Below are positions 35,270 through 44,465 of a DNA stretch of 64,000 nt, piece after piece. The notes below the pieces were generated by a model. That model was not told where the DNA came from, ran no database searches, and saw only the letters and a program-made list of their open reading frames with translations. The stretch comes from Myxococcales bacterium (GTDB lineage: Bacteria; Myxococcota_A; Bradymonadia; UBA7976; UBA1532), in assembly GCA_020633555.1 (NCBI GenBank), contig JACKDL010000008.1:62001-126000 (forward strand). The letters run 5' to 3'. A program made the translations under genes and the position numbers. Positions within the stretch are counted from its first letter, which is position 1. Each line of letters begins with the position of its first letter.

Positions 35270-37030
35270 GTGAGCACCCGCCCCCCCCGCAGCCTGCGCC
35301 GCGAGCTGACCCTCGTGCTGGTGGCCGTCGCCGTCACTGCGGTGGTGCTGGCGGCCCTGACGGTGCTGCTGTTTGGTGCCCTGGCGGGCGGCCCCGGCGC
35401 CGAGGTGGTGCGCGCGACCCGCGCCGTGCGCACCGCGGGTGTGACCGTCCTGGCGGCCGAGCCCTTCGACGACGCAGCGGTCGCCCTGACCCTCGACGCG
35501 CGCACCGAGGCCCTGGAGCTCATCGAGGGCTTGCCGGGGCGCGCGGCCGCCTCACTGCGCCGGGACGCACCGGCCTGGAGCACCAGCCTGTTCGACCTGG
35601 TGGAGGCCCGCCAGGCCCACCCCGATCAGCCGCTGCCCGAGGACGCCCGCCTGCAGGCCTTCACCGAGGCCGAGAGCCGCGTGCTCGCCGGACTGGCCTT
35701 CGCCACGCAGTCCGCGCGGCCCGACTGGGTCGAGGCTTTTCTCCCGTGGGTGCCCTGGGGCGCGGCTTGGATCGTCGCCCTGGCGGGCCTGGCGGTGTGG
35801 CTGGCCTGGCGCCTGGAGCGTCTGTTCTCGGGCCCCATGGCCGAGCTGGCCGAGGCCGCCGCCCGGGTGGGGCGCGGGGCCCTGGGCCAGCCCATGCCCG
35901 AGTTCACCCGCGGCTCCGAGATCCTGAGCCTGCGCGACAGCCTCGAAGCGGCGCGGGTGCGGCTGTCGGGCACCATCGCCAGCCTGGACGCCAGCCGGGC
36001 CGAGCTGGCCACCGTGCTGGCCCACATGACCGATGGGGTCCTGCTGGTGGACGCCCAGGGCCGGCTGCGGCTCTACAACGAGCGGGTCCGCGCCCTGTGG
36101 CTCGCCGTGGGCGCCCTGGGTCGGCCGCCGGCGCCCGAGGTCCCGCTGGGCGAGGTCTTCCCCGCCTTGGCCGGGCAGAGCGGCACCGAGTTCGAGCACC
36201 GCTTCGAGCTGCCCGGCGCCCAGCTCTCGCTGCAGGTCCAACGGCAACCCGTGCCCGGGGGTGGCCAGGTCTGGGTGCTGCACGACGTGACCCGCGAGCG
36301 TGAGCTCGAGGCCATGGAGCGCACCTTCCTGTCGATGGTGACCCACGAGCTGAAGACCCCCCTCACGAGCATCGGGGGCTACGCCAGCCTGCTGCTGCGG
36401 GGCAAAGGCGGCCCCCTGGCGCCCCGAGGCGAGGAGTTCGTGGGCATCATCAAGGGCGAGGCCAGCAAGCTGCAACGGATGATCCAGGACCTCTTGGACA
36501 TCACCCGCCTGGAGGCCGGCGGCTTCCCCGTGACCCTCGAGCCCGTGGCGGTGAGCGATCTGCTGGAGGACCTGGCCCAGAGCCAGGCTGGCCCCGCTGA
36601 GCAGGCCGGCGTGGCCCTGGCGGTGGATCCCGGCCCGGCGGCGGCCCTCACGGTGCACGCCGATCCCGTGCGCTTGGGTCAGGTGTTCGCCAACCTGGTG
36701 GGCAACGCCCTGAAGTTCACCGCTCGCGGGGGCCGAGTGCGGGTGCTGGCCGCGGCCGAGGGCGACGGCGTGCGCGTCTCGGTGGAGGACAGCGGCCGCG
36801 GCATCCCCTCGACGGCGCTGCCCCACCTGTTCGAGAAGTTCTTCCAGGTGGAGCGCAGCGACACCCGGCTCGCTGGCGGCGCCGGCCTGGGCCTGTTCAT
36901 CAGCCGCCACATCGTGGAGGCTCATCAAGGCCGCATCGACGTGCGGTCCACCGTCGGCGTGGGGACCCGCTTCGACGTCTGGCTGCCATGCGCGGGGGGC
37001 TTGAGGGATGGCACGCAAGAAGCTGGGTGA
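35270..37030 (+). CDS. Membrane sensor histidine kinase (HAMP-PAS-HisKA-HATPase)
   Basis: 586 residues. Two membrane spans (about 13-36 and 166-186) flank a mostly helical periplasmic sensor. Then HAMP (SGPMAELAEAAARVGRG), a PAS domain (ATVLAHMTDGVLLVDAQGRL), the dimerisation/phosphoacceptor box SMVTHELKTPLTS with His359, and the catalytic domain with N box NLVGNALKF, G1 DSGRGIP and G2 GAGLGLFIS. It autophosphorylates on ATP binding. The stop lies 23 bp inside the next gene, whose protein carries a receiver domain; that fusion is the obvious phosphotransfer partner. The ligand is unknown. Confidence 0.95.
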   Translation: MSTRPPRSLRRELTLVLVAVAVTAVVLAALTVLLFGALAGGPGAEVVRATRAVRTAGVTVLAAEPFDDAAVALTLDARTEALELIEGLPGRAAASLRRDAPAWSTSLFDLVEARQAHPDQPLPEDARLQAFTEAESRVLAGLAFATQSARPDWVEAFLPWVPWGAAWIVALAGLAVWLAWRLERLFSGPMAELAEAAARVGRGALGQPMPEFTRGSEILSLRDSLEAARVRLSGTIASLDASRAELATVLAHMTDGVLLVDAQGRLRLYNERVRALWLAVGALGRPPAPEVPLGEVFPALAGQSGTEFEHRFELPGAQLSLQVQRQPVPGGGQVWVLHDVTRERELEAMERTFLSMVTHELKTPLTSIGGYASLLLRGKGGPLAPRGEEFVGIIKGEASKLQRMIQDLLDITRLEAGGFPVTLEPVAVSDLLEDLAQSQAGPAEQAGVALAVDPGPAAALTVHADPVRLGQVFANLVGNALKFTARGGRVRVLAAAEGDGVRVSVEDSGRGIPSTALPHLFEKFFQVERSDTRLAGGAGLGLFISRHIVEAHQGRIDVRSTVGVGTRFDVWLPCAGGLRDGTQEAG

Positions 37031-39326
37031 GCTGCTGGTCGAGGAGGGCGCCGTCGCCCGCGCCCACCTGGACGAGGCCCTGAGCCAGCCCGGCGAGACC
37101 CGCATCGGCGAGCGCCTGGTGGACATGGGCGTGGTGGCCGACGAGGCGGTGGCCCGCGCCCTGGCCCGGCAGCTCGGCCTCCCCTACGTGGACCCCCTGC
37201 AGGCCCGGGTGGATCACAGCCTGCTGCGGCGCCTGCCCCAGCCCATGATCAGCGGGCGCCGGGTGCTGCCCCTGACCCTGGACGACGGCGTCCTCACCGT
37301 CGCCGTCTCGGATCCCCTGAACCTGTCCCTGGTGGACGACCTCCAGTTCATCTTCCACGCCCGGGTGAAGGCCCAGGTCGCCGCCCCCAGCAAGCTGCGC
37401 CGGGCCTTCGACCGCGAGGGCGATCTGGCCCCTCACGCCCAGCGGATGCTGGCGGGCGTCCGCCCCCTGGGCGAGGTGGACGGCGACGAAGTGCTGCGGC
37501 TGGACGAAGCCGAGATCGTGCGCCGGCTGGAGGCGGGCGGCCAGCGCCCCTACGTGGACCTGGCCTCGCTGCTCATCGTGCAGGCGGCCAACCGCGGCGC
37601 CAGTGACATCCACTTGGAGCCCCAGAGCGACGGCCTGCGGGTGCGCATGCGCACCGACGGCATGCTGCGTGTGGTCCTGAGCCTCCCCCGCTGGTCGGCC
37701 GGGCCGCTGGTGAGCCGCATCAAGGTGCTGGCCGAGCTGGACGTGGCCAACCACCGCACCCCCCAGGACGGCAAGTTCCGGGTCCATGTGCAGGGCCGCC
37801 GTGTCGACCTGCGGGTGGCCGTGGTGCCCAGCCAGTTCGGCGAGAAGGTGGTCATCCGCCTGCTCGATCCGCGCATGCTCCAGACGGATCTGGGGACCCT
37901 GGGCTGGGAGCCGCGGGCCTTGCAGCAGTACTACCACATGGTCTCGCGGCCCCGTGGGCTGGTGCTGTGCGTCGGCCCCACCGGCAGCGGCAAGACCACC
38001 ACGCTGTACGCCACCATCCACCGCCTGCGGAACGACACCGCCAGCATCGTCACGGTGGAAGATCCCATCGAGTACACCCTGGACGGGGTGGTGCAGCTCG
38101 AGGTCCACGAGCGCAGCGGGCTGACCTTCGCCAAAGCCATCCGGTCACTGCTGCGCCAGGACGCGAACGTGGTGGTGGTGGGCGAGGTGCGCGACGCCGA
38201 GACGGCCCTGGCCGCGGTGCAGGCGGCCACCACGGGCCACCTGGTGCTCTCGACCCTGCACACCACGCAGACCGTCTCGACGGTGGTGCGCCTGCTGGAG
38301 CTGGGCGTGCCCCCCTACCTGCTGGGCGACGCGCTCAGCGGCGTGGTGGCCCAGCGGCTGCTGCGCCGCGTCTGCCCCGACTGCAGCATCGAGGGCCCGC
38401 CCGAGGCCGAGGACTGGGAGCGCTTCGGCATCCCCCCCGAGCCCATCGGCGACCGGGTCCGGCGGGTGGGCCCCGGCTGCAGCGCGTGCGACTACGTGGG
38501 CTACCGGGGCCGCGTGGGCGTCTTCGAGGTGCTCACCATCTCCGACGACGTGCGCTCCCAGATCCTGGACGGGCTCGATGAGCGCAAGCTGTGGGCCCTG
38601 GCCCGCGAGCAGGGGCTGACCACCCTCTTCGACGACGCGCTCACCAAGGTGGCGCAGGGCCTGACCACCTTGGAAGAGGTGGCCCGCGTGGTCCCGGTGG
38701 ACCCCTGGCGCCAGGGTGAGGCCGCCGTGAACCCCTTCGCGGGCACCCAGCCCCTGAGCCCGGTGACCCCGCGGCCCACGCGGCCGGAGACCACCCGTGC
38801 GGATCGGGTGGCCGACGCCGAGGCCCCCACCGCGCCCCCGCCCACTGTGCCCACTCCGAGCCCCGAGGGCAGCCGCCGCCGGGTGGTGCGCATCGACGCC
38901 CCCACCGCTGAGCCGGTGACGCCCACGGCGGCACCCGGCGACACCCGCCCGCTCATCCTGGTGGTGGACGACGCCGAGGAGATCCGGCAGCTCGTCTCGG
39001 TGACCTTGGAGGACGACTACCGCATCGTCACCGCCACCGACGGCGTCGAGGCCTTGGAGGCGGTGCGGATCCACGCCCCCGACCTGATGGTGCTGGACGT
39101 CATGATGCCCCGCCTGTCGGGCTACGACGTGTGCGATCGGCTCAAGGCCGATCCCGCCACGGCCACGCTGCCCGTGATCATGCTCTCGGCCCGCGGCCAG
39201 CGCGGCCACGTGAAAGAGGGGCTGCGCCGCGGCGCCGACGACTACCTGCCCAAGCCCTTCGACCCCGAGGAGCTGGAGCTGCGGGTGCGCGCCCTGCTGC
39301 GGCGCGCCGCGCGACCCCCCGCTTGA
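37008..39326 (+). CDS. GspE/PilB-type secretion ATPase fused to a C-terminal response-regulator receiver
   Basis: 772 residues. N-terminal MshEN/T2SSE-N domain (KKLGELLVEEGAVARAHLDE; in other proteins this domain binds c-di-GMP), then the hexameric ATPase: Walker A GPTGSGKTT (about 323-331), Asp box VTVEDPIEY, Walker B VVVGEVRDAETA, His box TTGHLVLSTLHT, and zinc Cys pairs CPDC (457) and CSAC (491). After a Pro/Thr-rich linker (about 565-645) comes a receiver domain with DDAEEIRQ, phospho-Asp697 in VLDVMMPRLSG and the Lys of LPKPFDPEEL. It probably drives type IV pilus, type II secretion or a related pseudopilus under direct phospho-control. It overlaps the histidine-kinase gene by 23 bp. No other pilus gene is in the window. 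Confidence 0.93.
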   Translation: MARKKLGELLVEEGAVARAHLDEALSQPGETRIGERLVDMGVVADEAVARALARQLGLPYVDPLQARVDHSLLRRLPQPMISGRRVLPLTLDDGVLTVAVSDPLNLSLVDDLQFIFHARVKAQVAAPSKLRRAFDREGDLAPHAQRMLAGVRPLGEVDGDEVLRLDEAEIVRRLEAGGQRPYVDLASLLIVQAANRGASDIHLEPQSDGLRVRMRTDGMLRVVLSLPRWSAGPLVSRIKVLAELDVANHRTPQDGKFRVHVQGRRVDLRVAVVPSQFGEKVVIRLLDPRMLQTDLGTLGWEPRALQQYYHMVSRPRGLVLCVGPTGSGKTTTLYATIHRLRNDTASIVTVEDPIEYTLDGVVQLEVHERSGLTFAKAIRSLLRQDANVVVVGEVRDAETALAAVQAATTGHLVLSTLHTTQTVSTVVRLLELGVPPYLLGDALSGVVAQRLLRRVCPDCSIEGPPEAEDWERFGIPPEPIGDRVRRVGPGCSACDYVGYRGRVGVFEVLTISDDVRSQILDGLDERKLWALAREQGLTTLFDDALTKVAQGLTTLEEVARVVPVDPWRQGEAAVNPFAGTQPLSPVTPRPTRPETTRADRVADAEAPTAPPPTVPTPSPEGSRRRVVRIDAPTAEPVTPTAAPGDTRPLILVVDDAEEIRQLVSVTLEDDYRIVTATDGVEALEAVRIHAPDLMVLDVMMPRLSGYDVCDRLKADPATATLPVIMLSARGQRGHVKEGLRRGADDYLPKPFDPEELELRVRALLRRAARPPA

Positions 39327-39351
39327 GGGGCGCCCGGCCGGGGTCGATGCT
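39323..39351 (+). promoter_or_regulatory. Candidate promoter of the cytidylate-kinase-like gene
   Basis: TTGAGG, 17-bp spacer, GATGCT; the -35 overlaps the stop codon of the GspE-receiver gene. GAGGAGG follows 4 bp before the ATG at 39380. Confidence 0.4.
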
Positions 39352-39379
39352 GCGGGGTGGCCCATCCTGAGGAGGCCCC

Positions 39380-40078
39380 ATGCGCCAACAGACCCTCACC
39401 TCCTGCCGCGCCTTCGTCAGCGCCCAGCTCGGCCCGCTCCACAAGCAGCGCAAAACCCGACCCCCCGTGGTGACGCTGTCCCGCGAGGTGGGCGCCGGCG
39501 GGTTGACCATCGCCCAGGCCGTCTGCGCCCGGCTGCAGGCCCACGCCCCGCCTGGGGAGGCGCCGTGGACGGCCTTCGACAAGAACCTGGTGGAGCACAT
39601 CCTGGAGGATCACGACCTGCCCGGGCAGCTCGCCGAGTTCATGCGCGAGGAGGCCGATCCCCCCGTGAGCGAGTTCCTGGAAGAGGTGCTGGGGGTGCGA
39701 CCGCCCGCGTGGCAGCTCTTCGAGCAGACGAGCAACACGGTGCTGAAGCTGGCCACCATGGGCCGCTGCGTCCTCGTGGGCCGAGGCGCCAACATCATCA
39801 CGGCTGGCATGCCCAACGCGGTGCACGTGCGGCTGGTGGCCTCTGTCGACGAGCGCGTACGGCGGATGATGGCCCGCGATGGGCTGGACTTCGCGGCCGC
39901 CCGTGATCTGGTGCAGCGCACCGATCGGGCCCGGCAGCGCTACCTGCGCAAGCACTTCGACCGCGACGTGGCCGATCCGGGGCTCTACCACGCGGTCATC
40001 AACACCGAGCGGGTGCCGCCCCACGCCGCCGCCGAGCTCATCGCCGCGCTGGTGCGGGCCCTGCACCCACAGGCCTGA
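39380..40078 (+). CDS. Cytidylate kinase-like family protein
   Basis: 232 residues of a P-loop kinase fold: VVTLSREVGAGGLTIAQAV at residues about 30-48 is the modified Walker A of the cytidylate-kinase-like family (PF13189), FDKNLVEHILEDHDL follows, GRCVLVGRGANIIT is a core strand-loop, and VRLVASVDERVRRMMARDGL with KHFDRDVADPGLYHAVINT completes the lid and base parts. It is longer than Cmk at the N-terminus. Phosphorylation of a nucleotide or other small molecule is inferred. Convergent with the lipoprotein gene ending at 40099. Confidence 0.9.
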   Translation: MRQQTLTSCRAFVSAQLGPLHKQRKTRPPVVTLSREVGAGGLTIAQAVCARLQAHAPPGEAPWTAFDKNLVEHILEDHDLPGQLAEFMREEADPPVSEFLEEVLGVRPPAWQLFEQTSNTVLKLATMGRCVLVGRGANIITAGMPNAVHVRLVASVDERVRRMMARDGLDFAAARDLVQRTDRARQRYLRKHFDRDVADPGLYHAVINTERVPPHAAAELIAALVRALHPQA

Positions 40079-40098
40079 GCCCCGCTCAGCGTCGAGGG

Positions 40099-41331
40099 TC
40101 AGGGCACCCGGTCGATCTCGACCCAGGCCTCGTTGAACAGGTCGAGCTGCGGCTCCGCGCCGAAGGCGCCCACCGGGCCGACCCAGCGTACGCAGTCCCC
40201 CAGGCCCACCGGCCGATCGGTGCGGAAGGTGATGACCCCCTGGTCGTAGGCCAGGTCCCAGCACAGGTTGGCCGCGCCACAGCCCTCGCCGCCGCCCTGG
40301 ATGGTCCCCGCCACCGCCACGTTCCGGTGCAGATCCTGGAGCGCGATGGGCCGGTTGGGCGTCCAGACGGCCACGTCGCCAAAGCGCGCCTCCACCGCGT
40401 ACATGTCGGCCGCCGAGATCTGAGGTTTGCCGTTGTAATGGCCCAGCTCGGTGACGTGGAAGGTGAGCCGCTGGCCCACCTGCACGTTGAAGCCCGGCAC
40501 GGCCAGCGCCCCGTTGAAGGGCAACACCAGCTCGCCGCTGGCCCGCCCGTCGCCCAGCCAGAACCGCGTCTGGCTGCGGGGGTTTTCCACCGGCAAAGGC
40601 GGCGCCGTGGCCGTGACGGCCACGCCCACCACCCACAGGTCCACCGGGATCGCGGCGCCTTCGCGGGGCGCCAGCGCCATCACGTCCGAAAGGCCGCTGT
40701 CGAAGGCCAGGGGCCACGGGGCGTCCCGCCAGGCCCCACCGCCGGGCAACGGATCGTCGATCTGGCCGTCGAAGTCGCCCAGGTCGCAGCCCACCGCGCC
40801 GCCGAAGCCGCCGGCACCGCCGAAGCCGCCGGCGCCGCCCGAGCCGCCTGACCCACCGCCCCCGCCGAACCCGCCGAACCCGCCGAACCCGCCACTGCCC
40901 CCGGACCCACCGAACCCGCCGAACCCGCCGTCGCCGCCGAACCCGCCGTCGCCGCCGAACCCGCCGTCGCCGCCGAACCCGCCGTCGCCGCCGAACCCAC
41001 CGTCGCCGCCCTGACCGCCCTGTCCGCCGAGCCCGCCTTGGCCGCCGGCACCGCCACCCTGGCCGCCGAAGCCGCCGAACCCGCCCTGGCCGCCAGCACC
41101 GCCCCCTTGGCCGCCGACTCCGCCGAAGCCGCCCTGGCCCCCGCCACCCTGGCCCCCAATCCCGGCGTCCGCCTCGCGCTCCACGCACACGCCGCCGACG
41201 CACGCGGCGCCCTGAACACAGTCCGCCGAGCGCACGCAGTCCTCGCCCAGCTCGGACTTCGATCCGCCGCCGCCCGCGGGCACGCAGCCCGCCAGCAAGG
41301 CGCTCAACCACCAGCCGTGGTGTCGGTTCAT
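40099..41331 (-). CDS. Lipoprotein with long Gly-Phe/Gly-Asp linker and C-terminal beta domain
   Basis: 410 residues from the ATG at 41331 (GGGGG upstream). Signal WWLSALLAGC (Cys16), one four-Cys unit (CVRSADCVQGAACVGGVC), then about 130 residues of GGxGGF repeats (GGFGGDGGFGGDGGFGG) encoded partly by 18-bp direct repeats. The C-terminal 220 residues are beta-rich with four Cys (VGCDLGDFDGQIDDPLPGGG; CGAANLCWDLAYDQG) and may form an OB-like fold: RLTFHVTELGHYNGKPQIS is reminiscent of DUF/YhcR-type OB domains. Function unknown. The Gly linker would project the domain from the surface. Confidence 0.85.
   Translation of the reverse strand: MNRHHGWWLSALLAGCVPAGGGGSKSELGEDCVRSADCVQGAACVGGVCVEREADAGIGGQGGGGQGGFGGVGGQGGGAGGQGGFGGFGGQGGGAGGQGGLGGQGGQGGDGGFGGDGGFGGDGGFGGDGGFGGDGGFGGFGGSGGSGGFGGFGGFGGGGGSGGSGGAGGFGGAGGFGGAVGCDLGDFDGQIDDPLPGGGAWRDAPWPLAFDSGLSDVMALAPREGAAIPVDLWVVGVAVTATAPPLPVENPRSQTRFWLGDGRASGELVLPFNGALAVPGFNVQVGQRLTFHVTELGHYNGKPQISAADMYAVEARFGDVAVWTPNRPIALQDLHRNVAVAGTIQGGGEGCGAANLCWDLAYDQGVITFRTDRPVGLGDCVRWVGPVGAFGAEPQLDLFNEAWVEIDRVP
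40920..41012 (-). repeat. 18-bp coding repeat encoding GGDGGF
   Basis: About five near-exact copies of an 18-bp unit (plus strand CCGCCGTCGCCGCCGAAC) within the Gly-rich linker; copy-number change would keep the frame and only lengthen or shorten the linker. Confidence 0.85.
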
Positions 41332-41371
41332 GGCTACCCCCCGGAGTTCGTCTCCGAGGGCTGCATAGGCG

Positions 41372-41401
41372 AGGCGGGAAGGGCGGGTCAACCGTACCGG
41401 T
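41372..41401 (-). promoter_or_regulatory. Candidate promoter of the Gly-Phe-linker lipoprotein
   Basis: Minus-strand TTGACC, 18-bp spacer, TATGCA, about 40 bp before the ATG at 41331. Confidence 0.45.
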
Positions 41402-41425
41402 GCGGGTGGCGGTCCCCCGGCCGGA

Positions 41426-43195
41426 TCAGCCCTCGGCGGCGCCGTTGTCCAGGGCGCTGCGATCCACGAAGGCGATCACGGTCATCACGCCGAAGAACGC
41501 GGCGTTCAGGCTCAGGCCCAGCGGGAACACGCCCTTGCCCTCGGCCGCGTTCATCCACTCCTGGACCCCCAAGCCCGTGAAGTACAGGAACAGCAGCATG
41601 ATGGGCACCAGCGCCATGCGCACGAAGTGCTCGCCGCGCAGGTTGAAGCTGTGCTGGGGGTTCGCGTTCGCCCGCGACACCACGAAGTTGTAGAGGAAGA
41701 TCGCCCCGCCGGCCGCCAGGCCGATGATCATGAAGACGATCCACATGGACTGCGGCGAGTAGGTGTCCCACAGGAGCTGGCGCATCTCCCAGGCGTCCAC
41801 CCCCACCTTGTCCATGAAGGCCTGCTGCAGATCGGCCCGCTTGATGGCGCCCACCGCCTCGGCCGACATGCCGATCTTCTCCTGCAGGTACTTCGCGGCC
41901 AGGTTCAGCTTATCGCCGCCCTTCTCGTACAGATCGCCCGCCACCACGCTGCCGATGGACCAGCCGATGCCCACGGTGAAGTTGGCGTAGCCCATGTACT
42001 GCCCGCTCTTGCCGGGGGGCGCCAGGTTGGCCAGGAAGCGCATCTTGGTGGGGCTGGCGCTCATCTCGCCGATGGAGAACATCCCGATGGCCATCAGGAT
42101 GGTCCAGCCGTTCATGGTGCCGAGCATGAAGATGCCCACCGCCGAGATGGCGATGCCCACCATGATGGCCGTGAGCGACTCCACCTTGCCGGTCACGTAG
42201 CCCATCGCGAAGGCGAAGAAGCTGATCAGCAGGGCGTTGAAGTTCAGCACCCACTCCTGGGTGAGGTTGCCGCCGTTGATGGTGGGCACCGCCGACTCGC
42301 CCAGGATCCCGATGAGCGACGTGGCCACCGCGCGGGTGTCCACCCAGTCGTCGATGAAGTTCGGGAGGATGTCGAAGAGCTGATAGAACATCAGCCAGAA
42401 GCCCGCGAAGCTGATGGTGAAGAAGAACAGTCGCGGCTCCAGCAGGCCCCGCATGGCGTCATAGAGCAGCTTCATGGGTCCCACGTCCGCGGCCTTACGG
42501 GCGTGGTGGTCGGGCTCCTTGAAGAAGAACAGCGGGATGAAGTTCAGGGCGATGCCGGCGGCGCAGGCCAGGAACACGTAGTTCCAGTCCAGCACCCGCA
42601 GGTAGCCCGCCAGGAACGGCCCCAGGAACCCGCCGATGTTCACCATCTGATAGAACAGGCCCCAACCCAGCGAGGCCGCGCTCTTGGGCATGAGGTTGGC
42701 GATCAGGCCCTGCACGCCCGGCTTGAAGATGGCCGTGCCCAGCGCCAGGAACATGGCCCCGGCGAAGAAGATCTCATAGACCTTGTCGCTGCCCGCCTCA
42801 CGGGCCGCAGCCAGCGGCATCCCCGCCAGCTTCTCGGCCAGCACGATGCAGTAGCCCATCAGCAGGTAGCCGATGATCTTCAGCACGGTGCTGATGGCGA
42901 TGTTCACCTTGTAGCCGTAGCGGTCGGCGAAGCCCCCCGAGAGGATCGGCACGAAGCTCTGCACGATGGCCCAGACGGCGTAGATGGTGCCCTTCTGGAT
43001 GTGGGTGAGCTGGGGCCCGCCCGCCTCGATGGCCGCCACCATGAAGACGGGCAACACCACCCGCACCCCGTAGTAGGCGAAGCGCTCGACGAGCTCCATC
43101 CAGTTGGCGATCCAGTACACGCCGTCAAAGCTCTTGAGCTGGGTCCAGAACGACTCGTGTGAGCTGTCGTCCTGCGGGGTCGGGTTGCCCGCCAC
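41426..43195 (-). CDS. POT/PTR2-family peptide MFS transporter
   Basis: 589 residues from a GTG with AGGAGG at 5-bp spacing. About 12-14 membrane spans of the major facilitator superfamily. The proton-coupled POT signature ExxER is present as MELVERFAYYGVRVVL; GTAIFKPGVQGLIANLM and FYQMVNIGGFLGPFLAGYL are the PTR2 motifs. A long polar loop (about residues 440-480, YLQEKIGMSAEAVGAIKRAD) is an insertion. It should import di-/tripeptides or related compounds with protons. A perfect palindrome covers the predicted transcription start, suggesting repression by a dimeric regulator. Confidence 0.92.
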   Translation of the reverse strand: MAGNPTPQDDSSHESFWTQLKSFDGVYWIANWMELVERFAYYGVRVVLPVFMVAAIEAGGPQLTHIQKGTIYAVWAIVQSFVPILSGGFADRYGYKVNIAISTVLKIIGYLLMGYCIVLAEKLAGMPLAAAREAGSDKVYEIFFAGAMFLALGTAIFKPGVQGLIANLMPKSAASLGWGLFYQMVNIGGFLGPFLAGYLRVLDWNYVFLACAAGIALNFIPLFFFKEPDHHARKAADVGPMKLLYDAMRGLLEPRLFFFTISFAGFWLMFYQLFDILPNFIDDWVDTRAVATSLIGILGESAVPTINGGNLTQEWVLNFNALLISFFAFAMGYVTGKVESLTAIMVGIAISAVGIFMLGTMNGWTILMAIGMFSIGEMSASPTKMRFLANLAPPGKSGQYMGYANFTVGIGWSIGSVVAGDLYEKGGDKLNLAAKYLQEKIGMSAEAVGAIKRADLQQAFMDKVGVDAWEMRQLLWDTYSPQSMWIVFMIIGLAAGGAIFLYNFVVSRANANPQHSFNLRGEHFVRMALVPIMLLFLYFTGLGVQEWMNAAEGKGVFPLGLSLNAAFFGVMTVIAFVDRSALDNGAAEG

Positions 43196-43214
43196 GGCGG
43201 CCTCCTGTCGGTGA

Positions 43215-43230
43215 GGTTCCACTTGGAACC
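43215..43230 (-). promoter_or_regulatory. Palindromic operator candidate of the POT transporter
   Basis: Perfect 7+2+7 palindrome GGTTCCA-CT-TGGAACC, located 5-20 bp downstream of the -10 box and 20 bp before the start codon. A protein bound here would block initiation. Confidence 0.5.
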
Positions 43231-43235
43231 GCGCG

Positions 43236-43264
43236 AGGATAGGGGCCCCGCGGCGGGCTCGCAA
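43236..43264 (-). promoter_or_regulatory. Promoter candidate of the POT transporter
   Basis: Minus-strand TTGCGA, 17-bp spacer, TATCCT; four to five consensus matches in each half. Confidence 0.5.
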
Positions 43265-43293
43265 CTCGCGCCCGCGGCCGGCATCATGGCCCC

Positions 43294-43782
<489 letters not shown>

Positions 43783-43807
43783 CCCGCTCGGCCGGCTCAG
43801 GGCCCGC

Positions 43808-44272
43808 TCAGCGCTCCACCGACCGCGCCACGCTCGCCAAGGCGGGCCGGCCGATGGGCGCCCCCAAGGTCCCGTAGAGCACCACCCGCCCGCCGTCGCC
43901 CGTCTTGCCCGTGGCCCGGAACACGTGGTCCTCGGGCTCGGTCAGGCCGGCGTCGCGGGCGCACGACAGCACGTCCTCGACGGCCGCCTCACGGCACCCG
44001 TCGTCGCCCCGCTCGCAGGCGCGGGCCGCTGGCGCGCAGCGATCGGCCAGCTCGTCCGTCAGGCCCAGGCGCACCCGGGCCGCCGCCAGATCCGCGTCGA
44101 CGCCCAGCTCGGCCAGGAACACGGCGAGCTGGCGCAACACCACGTTGGCCTGGGCGGCCGGACGCCCCGGCTGCCCGAGCACCGCAGGGGCGGCCAGGGC
44201 GTGGGGGCCGATCAGCGATGCGCCGGCGGCCAGGGCCAGCCCAGCCAACCGCGTGTTGATGCGATGGGTCAT
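43808..44272 (-). CDS. Small exported protein of unknown function
   Basis: 154 residues with a signal peptide (TRLAGLALAAGASLIGPHALA, cut near 27) and AGGAGG 4 bp before the ATG. The mature part is helical with four Cys (DRCAPAARACERGDDGC, then LSCARDAGL), so two disulfides are likely, and ends in a Gly-rich beta-like tail. No family recognised. It is convergent with the MTH1-like gene and divergent from the sterol desaturase. Confidence 0.75.
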   Translation of the reverse strand: MTHRINTRLAGLALAAGASLIGPHALAAPAVLGQPGRPAAQANVVLRQLAVFLAELGVDADLAAARVRLGLTDELADRCAPAARACERGDDGCREAAVEDVLSCARDAGLTEPEDHVFRATGKTGDGGRVVLYGTLGAPIGRPALASVARSVER

Positions 44273-44295
44273 CGCGCCTCCTGGAGCAGGCCTCC

Positions 44296-44324
44296 AGAGT
44301 CCCCGAACCGGGCGGGCTGCTCAA
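44296..44324 (-). promoter_or_regulatory. Candidate promoter of the small exported protein
   Basis: Minus-strand TTGAGC, 17-bp spacer, GACTCT, 23 bp before the ATG at 44272. Confidence 0.4.
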
Positions 44325-44465
44325 GGCGGAGCACCTGTCCAAATTCTGAACACCCTGCACACACTGGACGCCCACCCGCCGTCACCCGGGCAGAACCCGC
44401 AAGGGTCCAGGGCTGGCACGCCCATCGCACTGAGGCCGGGCGACCGGTTCACCCTCGGAGCACCC

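Noticed and set aside
40920..41012. CRISPR-like or satellite repeat
   Set aside because: The 18-bp repeat is in frame and encodes the Gly-rich linker of a lipoprotein.
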